The position numbers and the translations under genes were made by a program. Below are positions 55,201 through 63,735 of a stretch of 64,000 bases of DNA, piece after piece. The notes under the pieces are model-generated. The model saw nothing but the letters and a program-made list of their open reading frames with translations. It did not search any database and was not told the DNA's origin. The stretch is from assembly GCA_018650845.1 (NCBI GenBank), contig JABIFF010000022.1:124001-188000 (forward strand), in the 5' to 3' direction. This DNA comes from Chloroflexota bacterium. Its GTDB lineage: Bacteria > Chloroflexota > Dehalococcoidia > Lucifugimonadales > Lucifugimonadaceae. Numbering within the stretch: position 1 is the stretch's first letter; each line of letters starts with the position of its first letter.

Positions 55201-55589
55201 TGCTCATGGCATACGCGGTGTTCCTAGCCGCCTACTCGCTTAGAACTAAGGGCGATTCCGCTCTAATTTTGGCTCTGGGAGCAAGTTCACGAGACTACTG
55301 GGTGAGTACAATCGCCGAGTTATTTCCAGCCATTATCGTTGGAACTTTGGTAGGGATCGGAACGGGCTTTGCCGTCAGCTCGCTAATGATTGGCTCGATG
55401 GCTCACACTGGAACTGGTGAGCAGTTGCTACCTCCGTTCATATTGCAGACCAACTGGATGCTGCCGATGGTTACAATTGCGGCGATATTTACGATTGTTC
55501 TGGCCGGAGTAGTTAATTCAGTTCGGTCTTTCCGCGAAATTGAAATTGCAGAGATGGCCCGAGAAGGGTTCTCAGCTAGCTCAACATGA
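52221..55589 (+). CDS. Giant FtsX/MacB-like ABC permease 1
   Basis: 1122 residues. One N-terminal span, then a large extracytoplasmic MacB-type domain, an FtsX block with about three spans (IPLLLMALLILSCIAFYLTMAAG, AVISLPAAIVAPLISLVVIAAVG), a second large extracytoplasmic domain that contains WFRDDF and an inserted beta-rich module (about residues 673-815), and a C-terminal FtsX block (about 975-1100). This double FtsX layout is of the 'ABC_trans permease' duplication type. The start (TTG 52221) lacks a clear ribosome site. Followed with 4-bp overlap by permease 2. Function: exporter or lipid/lipoprotein/peptide mechanotransmission (inferred from MacB/LolCDE relatives). Confidence 0.88.
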   Translation: MRTIRACTESSSTNLNLLRLIRARAGSDPWMVVGLMLGALFATATAAGIPQYARSLEIISMHATVEDVGNINSNVHINTSWIPLANDDHVLADAAVLSAVENNLGELVVDTTRLTKSREHWWGRLNEPLRQDSLASLSSFQYIENFAEHVAFIEGTAPTDSITMVDGERTIEVAVLHKRAQLLQLEVGDVINSQPIDLGTGLVRARITGTFEQTDLYEVFWLELGEAYLAPAIEGREQPLIMLPTESSMFSIVAEANAGLPASYDWFIYTDQSLLADKSVADLEDAYGGLSEQLEEGIARPFVITEIIPRIESMKKRALFGSIPLLLMALLILSCIAFYLTMAAGLLGRRRVAGYVILRSRGFNVRQQLRIHLAEAAVISLPAAIVAPLISLVVIAAVGYLPAYSSITDGGTMPIELSAKAWLWSFGAAVGTVLVVTAASSFWDRSTIASARSSDSRPVDEPWFQRFYVDAMLIGLSGIVWWEVGSRSSALTADRGGEFSPDLSLLAAPVLIAISGSLVALRLFPIITRVFARVGLRSGSTSLGLGLASVARRPFFHGWPMLAFALAISTGIVAGSVVSTLERSTNEQVFYSTGADIRVTTTGSTGQVGREQLEEVRNLDSINVATPAMRTDATVGTTSLGSQFTLLTVDPIDFQQVAWFRDDFTDSETSIHQLVDRLAVRVLPDPIVIPPNASEMSILAKNEPFTPRLELWVVLRDGFGDSHTINMGEFEEGWFRGTADLSTYPQPVEITSIQTFMKVGPDSAPPSDVFLDDLMVDTPETVGTGESHLVIDFNDNAFWTGLPTAEGEDTGYSTETEPEIPQDKVSNAGDRIGRISLGRGANEGVRGIYRTATDRPIPILASQSFIDQTGVGIRRPFIINVKGGLVPVEVIDVVNYFPTIDPENGPFAVADVDAIVKFVELRGRKTITPNELFASVNPSELSDQEISEEVRDVFRLARIDSRAEQINGTFVDPVAVAGWRGMSIVATIVAALVVLMAYAVFLAAYSLRTKGDSALILALGASSRDYWVSTIAELFPAIIVGTLVGIGTGFAVSSLMIGSMAHTGTGEQLLPPFILQTNWMLPMVTIAAIFTIVLAGVVNSVRSFREIEIAEMAREGFSASST

Positions 55590-58500
55590 TCAGTAACTCG
55601 TTCTCACTAATCGTCAAGCGCACGCTTGCTCACTGGCGACTGCTTTCTGCAGTTGTAGTGGGTGTTGTGCTCGCGTCGACGATCATGGCGAGTTCGGTGA
55701 TCTTTTTCGATGCACTTCGTGACGTTGCACTTCAACGTGCGCTCGCAAGCCACGAACCAGCCGATATCGATGTTCTCGTAGAGGCAGGCCAGGTTCCGAC
55801 CAGTCCAGATACTCACGCCACGATTGTCGATGCCATGAACGGCTCGATCGTTCGTAGATTCAGCCCGTTCCTAAACGACGACGAATTTGCCCTCAAAACA
55901 TGGACTTTCTTCGTCGATCTGCCCCCAGCAATGGTCGCTCCCAGCGATTGTCCGTGCAGATCGAATATTGGCCTTGCTAACGGCGACGACGATCAACTGA
56001 TCGAATGTGACTGCCGACGTGTGGCGATGATGACACTCCCAGAAGTCGATGATCGAGCAATTGTCGTCGAAGGTAGGGCGCCACAAATAGCCACAACGGT
56101 GGCGGCTGATGATTCACTTCAAATCGAAGGAATGCTCGATGTAGCTTCGGCTTCACAGATGGGCATCTCAGTTGGCGATATTTATCCAGCTCGCCCCCAC
56201 TGGGAAGATTCGCACGATCAGGTAAGCATTCTCGTAACTGGACTGTACGAGCGAAATAATCCCGAAGCACCGCACTGGCGAATCCAGAATGAAGCTTTCG
56301 GGTCACGCACCGACACGCTGCAATTTGCCCGATTTGTCGTTCCGGAAACAACGATTCTCGAAGGTCTAGGCCCGTACTTCCCGAATATGGGAACCGACTA
56401 CGCATGGTGGCTCGATGTCGACTCCAGCAGAATCGCCGCCTCTGAGACCGAATCGATCCGCAACACGATCGATGCGACCGAACGAGAGCTCAAATCGATT
56501 GTCGACGGATTCCTTCTGCGATCCGATCTGCCTCAGGTGTTAAGCGCATTCGAAACCGATCTTTTCTTCAACCGATTGCCAATGTTCATCGTGTTGATTC
56601 TCATCGTTCTCGTAGTTCTCTACTACGTTGTCACTCTCGCATCGCTACTCGTCGACGCTCAACGCAGCGAAGTTGGGCTGTTGAGAACACGCGGTGCAAC
56701 GTCGCGTCAGATTCTTGCCGTGTTCATCATCGAAGCTGGATTGCTGGCGGCGATAGCAGCCATTTCAGGCCCATTCCTGGCCGTATTGGGTGTTGGATTC
56801 ATCGGAGTCCTACCTATTTACAGCGAACTCAATGGTGGCGACCCTCTACCTGTCCGCCTCACAGTAGGCGCATTCCGAATGGCGTTCTTTGGAGGTCTAC
56901 TCGGCCTATTGGCGCTGTTCATCCCTGCTCTTAGAGCCACTCGGCTTGGACTCCTTGCAAGTCGAGTCACCAGAGCACGACCAGCGCGACTTGCCGTAGT
57001 TCAACGCTACTACCTCGATCTAGGCTTCCTTGGTCTTGTGATGTTCCTCTTCTGGCAACTCACAAAGCAGGGATCGTTCGTGGCAGTGAGCGTATTTGGC
57101 GAAACCACGGTCAACCAGCTGATTCTTGGAGTCCCAGCGATATTCCTGGTAGCAGCCGGACTCGTACTGCTCCGAATCTTCCCTGTTGGCATGGATCTCA
57201 CAGGAAGATTTCTTTCGAAGCGTCCAATGTCGTCGATCACGCCACCTGCATTGATTCTTGGAATCTGGCAGATGGCTCGAAATCCCGCCCACCACTCTCG
57301 ACTCTCGTTGCTGCTCATTCTCACGGCAGCTTTGGGAGTCTTCGCAGCCAGCTTCGGGGCAACACTCGAACAGAGCGCAATAGATACTGCCTATTACCGA
57401 ACTGGAGCCGACGTAAAAATTACATCGGTGAACATTCGTGATGGCGGAATATCGTTCTCAGTTACAGATGAATTAACTGAGTTGGAAGATGTCGAAGCCG
57501 CGTCTCCGGTCTACAGAGAGACAGCGAATATCACGGCCGGCGTGAACGTCGATAGCTTCCAATTCATTGGAATCGACATCCACACCATGGAAGAAGTTGG
57601 CTGGTTCAGAGACGACTTCGGGCTCGATCCGTTTGAATCCAAAATATCGGTATTGGATGTTGGCGGAGCCGCAGGTATTGAACTTCCAACAGAAGGAAGA
57701 TGGCTCACTGCAAGCGTACTTCCGTTAGTACGCCAGCCTTCAACATTCATCGTCGCTCGCTTGTCGGACGCAAACGGTCAGTTCTTCTCGGTACCGCTAG
57801 GTTCGATGATCCCGCTTGCATCAGATCAATTGAGATTCAACTGTCCGATTCCCGTCGATGGTGAACCGCCTGAATGGTGCCGAATTGGATCCTCGATTCA
57901 GGCTGCCCCATTCAGAGGCGTGCCGGGCTTGCTGCCGAAAAACCCGATGCGCCTACATTCGATTGGCGTGATCGACTACGAAAACGGTCTCGGGCCTGCT
58001 GCAATCGATATTGACGACATAGCCGTTTTGAATACAGACGGTACCGAACTGATCATCATCGAAACGTTCGATTCTGTGAACAACTGGCGAACGATGGTTC
58101 CTACACGTGAAGCGCTAGGCGATAATCTCGGCCGAGCTACACATCCAGATGGCACACCGATCGAAGGCGTTGCTCGTCTGAGGTGGACATCGTCGGGACC
58201 ACGTGAATATCGCGGTTTGGCACACGGTTCAGAATTGGAAGTTGTTCCAGTTATCGCCAGCGTTGCCTTCATCGAAAATTACGGTGGTGGCGATGGCGAA
58301 TTGCTGGAAATATCTCTCGATGGCACGCCGGTAAAGATCTCCGTTCGAGACGTGATCGAATACTTCCCAACTCTTTCTCTCGATCAAGAGCCGTTCCTTA
58401 TTGCCGATTTTGAAGCAATTCACGAACGACTCAACATCACCCGAACAATAGGAAACATCCAGCCAACCGAGTTTTGGATGTCGACCGTTCAAGGTTCAGA

Positions 58501-59092
58501 GCTTCTCGAAGCCGAAGAAGGCATTCTCGAATCAGTGGTCGGCGGTGATAGAGCGGTACCTGAAATCACTAAGCGCCTATCGAACTTGCGAGTTCGCCCC
58601 GGCTCCAACACCATCGACCGTACGCAGGAGCTAGCCGCAGTTGCTTTCGACCCACTAGTTTCAGCAGGTTGGAGAGCACTACTAGGAATCGCATTCTTCA
58701 CTGTTCTAGTGGTTAGCGCAGTTGGATTCCTCGTTCACGCCAAAGTAAGTTTCGATGGTAGGCGAGCAGAACTCGCACTACTCCGAACCATCGGCCTGTC
58801 GATGAAACAGTTGCTCTTCTTGGTGGTGATGGAACAGGTTATGGTTATCGGCGTAGCTGTAACTCTCGGCATATTCATGGGCGCGCAAATGGGTACGACG
58901 ATCATGCCGTACCTCGCCAGTTCAGGTGAAAACGCAGTAGTCGTTCCACCGATGGCAGTTCAAATAGACTGGTTCGGATTTGGAATCACGTTTGGTCTTT
59001 TGGGGTTAGTATTCCTCGTGGTAATTGGCCTTATCCTGATTTCCGTCTACCGAATGTCGATACATCACATCATGCGAATGGGCGAAAGTTGA
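55586..59092 (+). CDS. Giant FtsX/MacB-like ABC permease 2
   Basis: 1168 residues. Same plan as permease 1: N-terminal span, first outer domain with many Cys (DCPCRSNIG, IECDCRR), FtsX block (IVLILIVLVVLYYVVTLASLLVDAQRSEVGLLRTRGATSRQI), second outer domain with WFRDDFG and an inserted beta-rich module (about 705-840), and a final FtsX block (ELALLRTIGLSMKQLLFLVVMEQVMVIGVAV). The two permeases share motifs (TGADxxxT, WFRDDF) and probably pair as a heterodimer. It overlaps the previous gene by 4 bp. Confidence 0.88.
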   Translation: MISNSFSLIVKRTLAHWRLLSAVVVGVVLASTIMASSVIFFDALRDVALQRALASHEPADIDVLVEAGQVPTSPDTHATIVDAMNGSIVRRFSPFLNDDEFALKTWTFFVDLPPAMVAPSDCPCRSNIGLANGDDDQLIECDCRRVAMMTLPEVDDRAIVVEGRAPQIATTVAADDSLQIEGMLDVASASQMGISVGDIYPARPHWEDSHDQVSILVTGLYERNNPEAPHWRIQNEAFGSRTDTLQFARFVVPETTILEGLGPYFPNMGTDYAWWLDVDSSRIAASETESIRNTIDATERELKSIVDGFLLRSDLPQVLSAFETDLFFNRLPMFIVLILIVLVVLYYVVTLASLLVDAQRSEVGLLRTRGATSRQILAVFIIEAGLLAAIAAISGPFLAVLGVGFIGVLPIYSELNGGDPLPVRLTVGAFRMAFFGGLLGLLALFIPALRATRLGLLASRVTRARPARLAVVQRYYLDLGFLGLVMFLFWQLTKQGSFVAVSVFGETTVNQLILGVPAIFLVAAGLVLLRIFPVGMDLTGRFLSKRPMSSITPPALILGIWQMARNPAHHSRLSLLLILTAALGVFAASFGATLEQSAIDTAYYRTGADVKITSVNIRDGGISFSVTDELTELEDVEAASPVYRETANITAGVNVDSFQFIGIDIHTMEEVGWFRDDFGLDPFESKISVLDVGGAAGIELPTEGRWLTASVLPLVRQPSTFIVARLSDANGQFFSVPLGSMIPLASDQLRFNCPIPVDGEPPEWCRIGSSIQAAPFRGVPGLLPKNPMRLHSIGVIDYENGLGPAAIDIDDIAVLNTDGTELIIIETFDSVNNWRTMVPTREALGDNLGRATHPDGTPIEGVARLRWTSSGPREYRGLAHGSELEVVPVIASVAFIENYGGGDGELLEISLDGTPVKISVRDVIEYFPTLSLDQEPFLIADFEAIHERLNITRTIGNIQPTEFWMSTVQGSELLEAEEGILESVVGGDRAVPEITKRLSNLRVRPGSNTIDRTQELAAVAFDPLVSAGWRALLGIAFFTVLVVSAVGFLVHAKVSFDGRRAELALLRTIGLSMKQLLFLVVMEQVMVIGVAVTLGIFMGAQMGTTIMPYLASSGENAVVVPPMAVQIDWFGFGITFGLLGLVFLVVIGLILISVYRMSIHHIMRMGES

Positions 59093-59138
59093 TCGATATG
59101 GCTTCTACGAATCAGTTCCAAGTTAAGGGTGAATCTAA

Positions 59139-60017
59139 GTGACAACACCGGAATCTGCGTACATCGAGTGCAGCGGACTATTTAAGATCTACAAAGCAGC
59201 CGACCTTGAGGTTGTGGCACTACGTGGTCTTGAACTAAACGTCGCCAAAGGCGAAATCATCGCCATCGTCGGTGCATCAGGAAGTGGTAAATCCACCCTC
59301 CTGAACATCCTCGCGGGCTACGACGCTCCTTCAGCCGGAACAATTCGAGTGGGCGATTTCGACCTACTTCAGATGACCAACAAAGAAGTTGTCGAATACC
59401 GTCGACACGAAGTTGGATTCATCTGGCAGGAAACATCACGAAACCTGTTCCCATATCTCACAGCGCTCGAAAACGTTGAACTTCCAATGGTCATCTCAGG
59501 CGCTCCCGGACCAGAACGAAGGAAGCGTGCACAAGAACTTCTCGATGTTGTAGGTCTTGGCGATCGATCCGACCACAAGCCTTCTCAGCTTTCTGGTGGT
59601 GAGCAACAACGAGTTGCAATCGCCGTAGGACTATCTAACCAACCGCCTCTATTGCTCGCTGACGAACCAACCGGTGAACTAGACGACCAAACAGGCACGG
59701 AAGTTCTCGAACTGCTCAACAAGGTCAACCAAGACCTCGGAACTACTATCGTCATCGTTACTCACGATCCAGCCATCGCCACAAGCGTTGGTCGGGCCGT
59801 TGCGATCAAAGATGGTAAGACGAGCACAGAGACCACCCGAGAGGTTTCGTTCGAACGCAAGCTCGGTGGTGAAGCTACCGACACTGAAGAATTCCTGCTG
59901 ATCGACTCAGCCGGATCGGTTCAGATTCCAAGAGACATGCTCGACGAACTAAATATCGGACGTCGTGTTCGAGTAGATATGAAAGATGGAAGGGTGACAC
60001 TTGAGTCAGGCGACTGA
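59139..60017 (+). CDS. ABC exporter ATPase with C-terminal AbrB-like tail
   Basis: 292 residues. LolD/MacB-type ATPase: Walker A GASGSGKST, Q-loop, signature LSGGEQQR, Walker B LLLADEP, and VTHD switch His. The last 40 residues (SAGSVQIPRDMLDELNIGRRVRVDMKDGRVTLES) match the swapped-hairpin AbrB/SpoVT pattern, not usual in this ATPase family. The GTG start follows AAGGGTGA. It ends 17 bp inside the next ATPase gene. Drives the giant permease pair. Confidence 0.9.
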   Translation: MTTPESAYIECSGLFKIYKAADLEVVALRGLELNVAKGEIIAIVGASGSGKSTLLNILAGYDAPSAGTIRVGDFDLLQMTNKEVVEYRRHEVGFIWQETSRNLFPYLTALENVELPMVISGAPGPERRKRAQELLDVVGLGDRSDHKPSQLSGGEQQRVAIAVGLSNQPPLLLADEPTGELDDQTGTEVLELLNKVNQDLGTTIVIVTHDPAIATSVGRAVAIKDGKTSTETTREVSFERKLGGEATDTEEFLLIDSAGSVQIPRDMLDELNIGRRVRVDMKDGRVTLESGD

Positions 60018-60780
60018 GCAAATAACTGACCGAGAATCACGTGGCGCAACCACGCCTATCATTCAGGCGATAGCCGCTTCTCGTGAATACGAATTGGCTG
60101 GCGAGACCGTTCACGCCGTTCGTTCGGTAGATCTCGACGTAAAAACGGGTGAATTCATCACGCTTGTCGGTCGTTCCGGTTCCGGAAAAACGACTCTGTT
60201 GAACATGCTTGCGGGTCTCGACCACCCGACATCAGGTCAGGTGCTGTTTGAGGGCACCGATATGTCGAACTTCTCTGAAAAGCAGTTCATTCAACTTCGC
60301 AGGCACCGAATCGGTGTCGTATTCCAGTCGTTCGCACTTTTGCCTCTTCTTTCGGCTTACGAGAACGTTGAGCTTCCAATGCGAATAGCCGGTATTGGCT
60401 CTTCAGAACGCTCTAAGCGCACGAACGAAGTGCTCGACATGGTTGGGCTAGGCCGACGTGCCAAGCACCGCCCTTATGAGCTTTCGGGTGGTGAGCAGCA
60501 GCGAATCTCTATCGCACGAGCGGTAGCGATGAAGCCAAACGTGATTCTTGCTGACGAACCAACAGGTGAGCTCGACTCTGTAAACGCCGCAGAAATCTTC
60601 GGATTATTCCGTGAGATGGTCACTGAAGAAGATATGTCGATCGTCGCTACTACGCACGACCGAACGCTTCTCGATATGGCCGACAAGATTTACACGGTTC
60701 ACAACGGTGAGATCGAACTATCGGAAGTCGGCGAGAACGTAGACGCCGACGCCCAGTTCAAACGCCCCGACGCCGAGTAG
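60001..60780 (+). CDS. ABC exporter ATPase 2 (LolD/MacB-like)
   Basis: 259 residues. Walker A GRSGSGKTT, FQSFALLPLLSAYENVELPM (typical of LolD/MacB), signature LSGGEQQR, Walker B ILADEP and TTHD. The start TTG overlaps the end of ATPase 1 and has GGAAGGGTGA upstream. With ATPase 1 it probably forms a heterodimeric nucleotide-binding pair. Downstream is the repeat region. Confidence 0.93.
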   Translation: MSQATEQITDRESRGATTPIIQAIAASREYELAGETVHAVRSVDLDVKTGEFITLVGRSGSGKTTLLNMLAGLDHPTSGQVLFEGTDMSNFSEKQFIQLRRHRIGVVFQSFALLPLLSAYENVELPMRIAGIGSSERSKRTNEVLDMVGLGRRAKHRPYELSGGEQQRISIARAVAMKPNVILADEPTGELDSVNAAEIFGLFREMVTEEDMSIVATTHDRTLLDMADKIYTVHNGEIELSEVGENVDADAQFKRPDAE

Positions 60781-60801
60781 TTTTGGGCGAGTAGGTTGCT
60801 A

Positions 60802-60843
60802 CTGTCATTGCGAGGAACGAAGCACGTGTGACGTGGCAATCGG
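60802..60843. repeat. Family A palindromic repeat
   Basis: CTGTCATTGCGAGGAACGAA ... GACGTGGCAATCGG. Same ends as the left arm at 19997. It is 46 bp before the family B pair. The gap 60781-61085 has no gene and consists mostly of these repeats. Confidence 0.7.
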
Positions 60844-60889
60844 TCGCTCCGGGCAACGCTGCGTTCGAATCAAGCTACCAAAGAGCAAA

Positions 60890-61015
60890 TGTCATCCTGA
60901 ACTAGATTCAGGATCACTGGCGACGAGCCAATTCACTTCGACTCAGAATCGATAGCCGATAGGCTTGAATGTTCTGCGCTTGTGATCACGATTCTGAATC
61001 AAGTTCAGAATGACA
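60890..61015. repeat. Inverted pair of family B palindromes
   Basis: Left TGTCATCCTGAACTAGATTC (60890-60920) and right complement-like copy at 60982-61015, both ending GATCAC at the inner side. Together with the family A repeat it forms a composite block as at 49.2 kb. Confidence 0.75.
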
Positions 61016-61085
61016 AGGTTTCGACCGATCCACTCTGGCAACAGGAACAGCTGCCCATACTGGTCTCAACCAGCACGAAAATGCC

Positions 61086-62249
61086 CTAGCGGCTGCGGCG
61101 CCATGCCCTGTCACGGGCCTCAGTTGCGATGTAGAGAGCGTCCTCGACGGTATCTGCCACCACGTTGATGTGCCCCATCTTGCGACCCACTCTTGGTTCA
61201 GCCTTGCCATACAAATGCAAACTCACGCCAGGCATCTCCAAAGCACGTGCCCAGTCGGGATCACCATCGGTATCTACCCAAACTTCGCCAAGCAAATTCA
61301 CCATCACCGTGGGTGAGTGAAGTTTTGGCTCTGCGATAGGCATACCTGCCAGCACACGAACCAACTGCTCGAACTGCGACGTATCGCAGCCGTCCATCGT
61401 GTAGTGACCTGAATTGTGAGGTCGAGGAGCCAGTTCGTTCACCAGCAGCTCATTCTCTTTCGTAACGAACATCTCAACTGAAATAAGTCCCACAACATCG
61501 AGCTGAGTCGCGATATCTGCAGCCAGCAATCGAGCGTTTTCAGTAACGCTGTCGGGAATTCTTGCAGGAACAATCGAAACATCGAGAATGTGATTGCGGT
61601 GAACGTTTTCAGAAGGCGGGAACGTTGCAGTTTGGCCATCGGCAGTACGTGCACAGATGGTCGAAATCTCCATCTTGAACGGCACAAACTGCTCAACGAT
61701 CAATTCAGTCTTACGAGCCGCCAAAGATTCGTATGACCGTTCGATATCCTCGGCACGAGTAATGATCTCCTGCCCCTTGCCGTCATAACCTTCAGTAGCG
61801 GTCTTGAGAACCATAGGAAAGCCAAGATCTACCCCAGCCTGCTGCAGATCCTCTAGCGACTGAACGTGCCGGAACGGAGCAACCGAAACACCAGCTTTGA
61901 GCAGCGCATTCTTCTCGTGCAGTCGGTGCTGAGTAGTTCGTAAAACTGAAGCCGAAGGGTGAACCGGCGCAAGTTCGGCAGCAGCCGAAACAGAATCGGC
62001 GTCGACGTTCTCGAATTCGTAAGTGACAACATCCGTGGAACGTGCGAGCTCTCTTGATGCGTCTCTACTCGAATACGGCTCGGCAATTTGCCCGTCCGTT
62101 ACTTGCCCACTTGGGCAGCCCGGATCGGGATCGAGAACTACGGTTCTGTAGTCCATCTGTCGAGCAGCAATAGCGAGCATTCGCCCCAGCTGACCGCCAC
62201 CGATGATTCCAATTGTTGAGCCGGGGTTAAGAAGTGATTCTCGTTCCAT
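61086..62249 (-). CDS. purK: N5-carboxyaminoimidazole ribonucleotide synthase
   Basis: 387 residues, ATP-grasp. IGIIGGGQLGRMLA at the start, YEFENVDADS, KTATEGYDGKGQ and ISVEMFVTKENELLVNELAPRPHNSGHYT (with Glu/Asn metal ligands) are PurK hallmarks. It carboxylates AIR using ATP and bicarbonate in purine synthesis. The gene follows purE by 9 bp on the same strand. Confidence 0.97.
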   Translation of the reverse strand: MERESLLNPGSTIGIIGGGQLGRMLAIAARQMDYRTVVLDPDPGCPSGQVTDGQIAEPYSSRDASRELARSTDVVTYEFENVDADSVSAAAELAPVHPSASVLRTTQHRLHEKNALLKAGVSVAPFRHVQSLEDLQQAGVDLGFPMVLKTATEGYDGKGQEIITRAEDIERSYESLAARKTELIVEQFVPFKMEISTICARTADGQTATFPPSENVHRNHILDVSIVPARIPDSVTENARLLAADIATQLDVVGLISVEMFVTKENELLVNELAPRPHNSGHYTMDGCDTSQFEQLVRVLAGMPIAEPKLHSPTVMVNLLGEVWVDTDGDPDWARALEMPGVSLHLYGKAEPRVGRKMGHINVVADTVEDALYIATEARDRAWRRSR

Positions 62250-62258
62250 TTATCAGGG

Positions 62259-62759
62259 TTACTCGCCAGCAGGCTTTACGTAGGTGACAGATTCGATTTC
62301 AGCAGTGATTTTCGCTCGTCGATTCTCGAGTTTTTCTTGAACGTCAGAGTCGATTAGTCCGATGATTTGGGCTGCAAGAATTCCAGCATTCACCGCGCCC
62401 CATTCGCCAATTGCGACTGTTCCAACCGGGTAGCCTCGAGGCATCTGAACTATCGACATTAGCGAATCCATGCCATCGAGATGCGGCCCAACACCGGGTA
62501 CGCCGATTACAGGCAAAATCGTCTTTGCGGCAGTCATTCCGGGCAGATGAGCTGCCCCGCCGGCACCAGCGATGATGACTTTGATTCCACGATCTTTCGC
62601 CTCTTCAGCGAACTTGAACATCAGATCGGGAGTTCGGTGGGCAGATACCACTCGGATTTCGTGCGGAATACCGACTTCTTCAAGAATGTCGGCAGCGTGC
62701 TGCATGGTCGGCAGATCAGAAGTGCTGCCCATAATCACCGAAACGAGCGGGTTTGCCAT
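62259..62759 (-). CDS. purE: N5-CAIR mutase (phosphoribosylaminoimidazole carboxylase catalytic subunit)
   Basis: 166 residues from ATG 62759, where the conserved VSVIMGSTSDLP begins; GGAG lies about 11 bases upstream. A longer frame to 62903 has no similarity. SAHRTP (catalytic His), GAGGAAHLPGM and GVPGVG are typical of class I PurE. It moves the carboxylate from N5-CAIR to CAIR. First gene of the purEK pair; divergent from the hydrolase at 62897. Confidence 0.97.
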   Translation of the reverse strand: MANPLVSVIMGSTSDLPTMQHAADILEEVGIPHEIRVVSAHRTPDLMFKFAEEAKDRGIKVIIAGAGGAAHLPGMTAAKTILPVIGVPGVGPHLDGMDSLMSIVQMPRGYPVGTVAIGEWGAVNAGILAAQIIGLIDSDVQEKLENRRAKITAEIESVTYVKPAGE

Positions 62760-62896
62760 ATTTCTTAATGCTCCGTGCGAAGATTTGTTATTTCTAGCCT
62801 GGCGGTCACCTGTGGACCGAGCACCAGCTAGGCGACCAAACGATTTTACAGTCGCCCGGGCGTTAGCGCGAGAAAAAATCCATTTAGAATCGTTCG

Positions 62897-63631
62897 ATGC
62901 CAAAGCTAAAGCTCGATTCGCTCGAAATCAACTACGAAATTTCTGGTTCAGGACCGCTGCTGATTCTTCACCACGGATTCGGATCATGGGGTCGTGATTG
63001 GAACCGTGGCGGCTGGTTGGAACCACTTCAAAAACACGCAACAGTGATGATTTTCGATGCTATAGGGCATGGATTATCGACCAGATCGCACGAGCCCAAC
63101 GATCACACTGTCGAACAACGAGCTTCTGTAGTGAACGCCCTTGCCGATGAATACGGCACCGAACGATACGGTTATGTAGGTTTTTCTATGGGTGGCAGAA
63201 CAGGACTTGAGCTGGCGGCTTCAACTCCAGAACGACTTAAAATGATCGCTATCGGCGGAATGCACTTGTTGCCCGCCACCGCCAATGCCGACCGATTTGT
63301 TCGCCATATGAAAGTATTGCGATCTGGCAGGGCTAAATCTGTCGAAAAGCCAGATGGCGATCGGCCAGGCAACGACCCTCTAGCTCTTGCGGCTTCACAC
63401 GAGGCACTTCTCTGGTGGCAAGGCGCTGGCGACCGACTAGCCAATCACAAAGCGCCAACTTTGTTGTTCTGCGGTGAAGATGATGCTCACTTTGCCAATG
63501 CAAAGGAATCTGCCAAAATTTTCGGATTTGATCTGGCTGCACTCCCAATCACCGATCACGACAGTACGTTTTTCTCTTCGAAGCAAGCCGTGGATTCAGT
63601 AACGGCGTTTGTTGCGAAGCATCTTTCCTAA
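62897..63631 (+). CDS. Alpha/beta hydrolase
   Basis: 244 residues. HHGFGSWG (oxyanion), FDAIGHG, nucleophile elbow GFSMGG, acid at LLFCGEDDAHF and base His in ITDHDSTFFSS give a complete triad. It is at the smaller end of the family and lacks a signal peptide. Substrate unknown. It ends before an empty 104-bp gap that carries the shared 13-mer. Confidence 0.9.
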   Translation: MPKLKLDSLEINYEISGSGPLLILHHGFGSWGRDWNRGGWLEPLQKHATVMIFDAIGHGLSTRSHEPNDHTVEQRASVVNALADEYGTERYGYVGFSMGGRTGLELAASTPERLKMIAIGGMHLLPATANADRFVRHMKVLRSGRAKSVEKPDGDRPGNDPLALAASHEALLWWQGAGDRLANHKAPTLLFCGEDDAHFANAKESAKIFGFDLAALPITDHDSTFFSSKQAVDSVTAFVAKHLS

Positions 63632-63647
63632 TCACCCTTCGATACAC

Positions 63648-63678
63648 GGATTCTGGTGCTAGAATTTCCGACCGTGTG
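63648..63678 (+). promoter_or_regulatory. Shared 13-mer and extended -10 upstream of the PIG-L gene
   Basis: GGATTCTGGTGCT (63648-63660) repeats the coxB upstream sequence exactly. It runs into TGCTAGAAT (63657-63665), an extended -10-like element, followed by CGTGTG. About 70 bp before the PIG-L ATG. Confidence 0.4.
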
Positions 63679-63735
63679 CAATTTTCTCGGACCGTTTTCT
63701 TACTGAAATATTTTCTCGACAGGGCTAGGCAATAA

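Noticed and set aside
62760..62903. N-terminal extension of PurE
   Set aside because: No similarity to PurE; conserved start at 62759.
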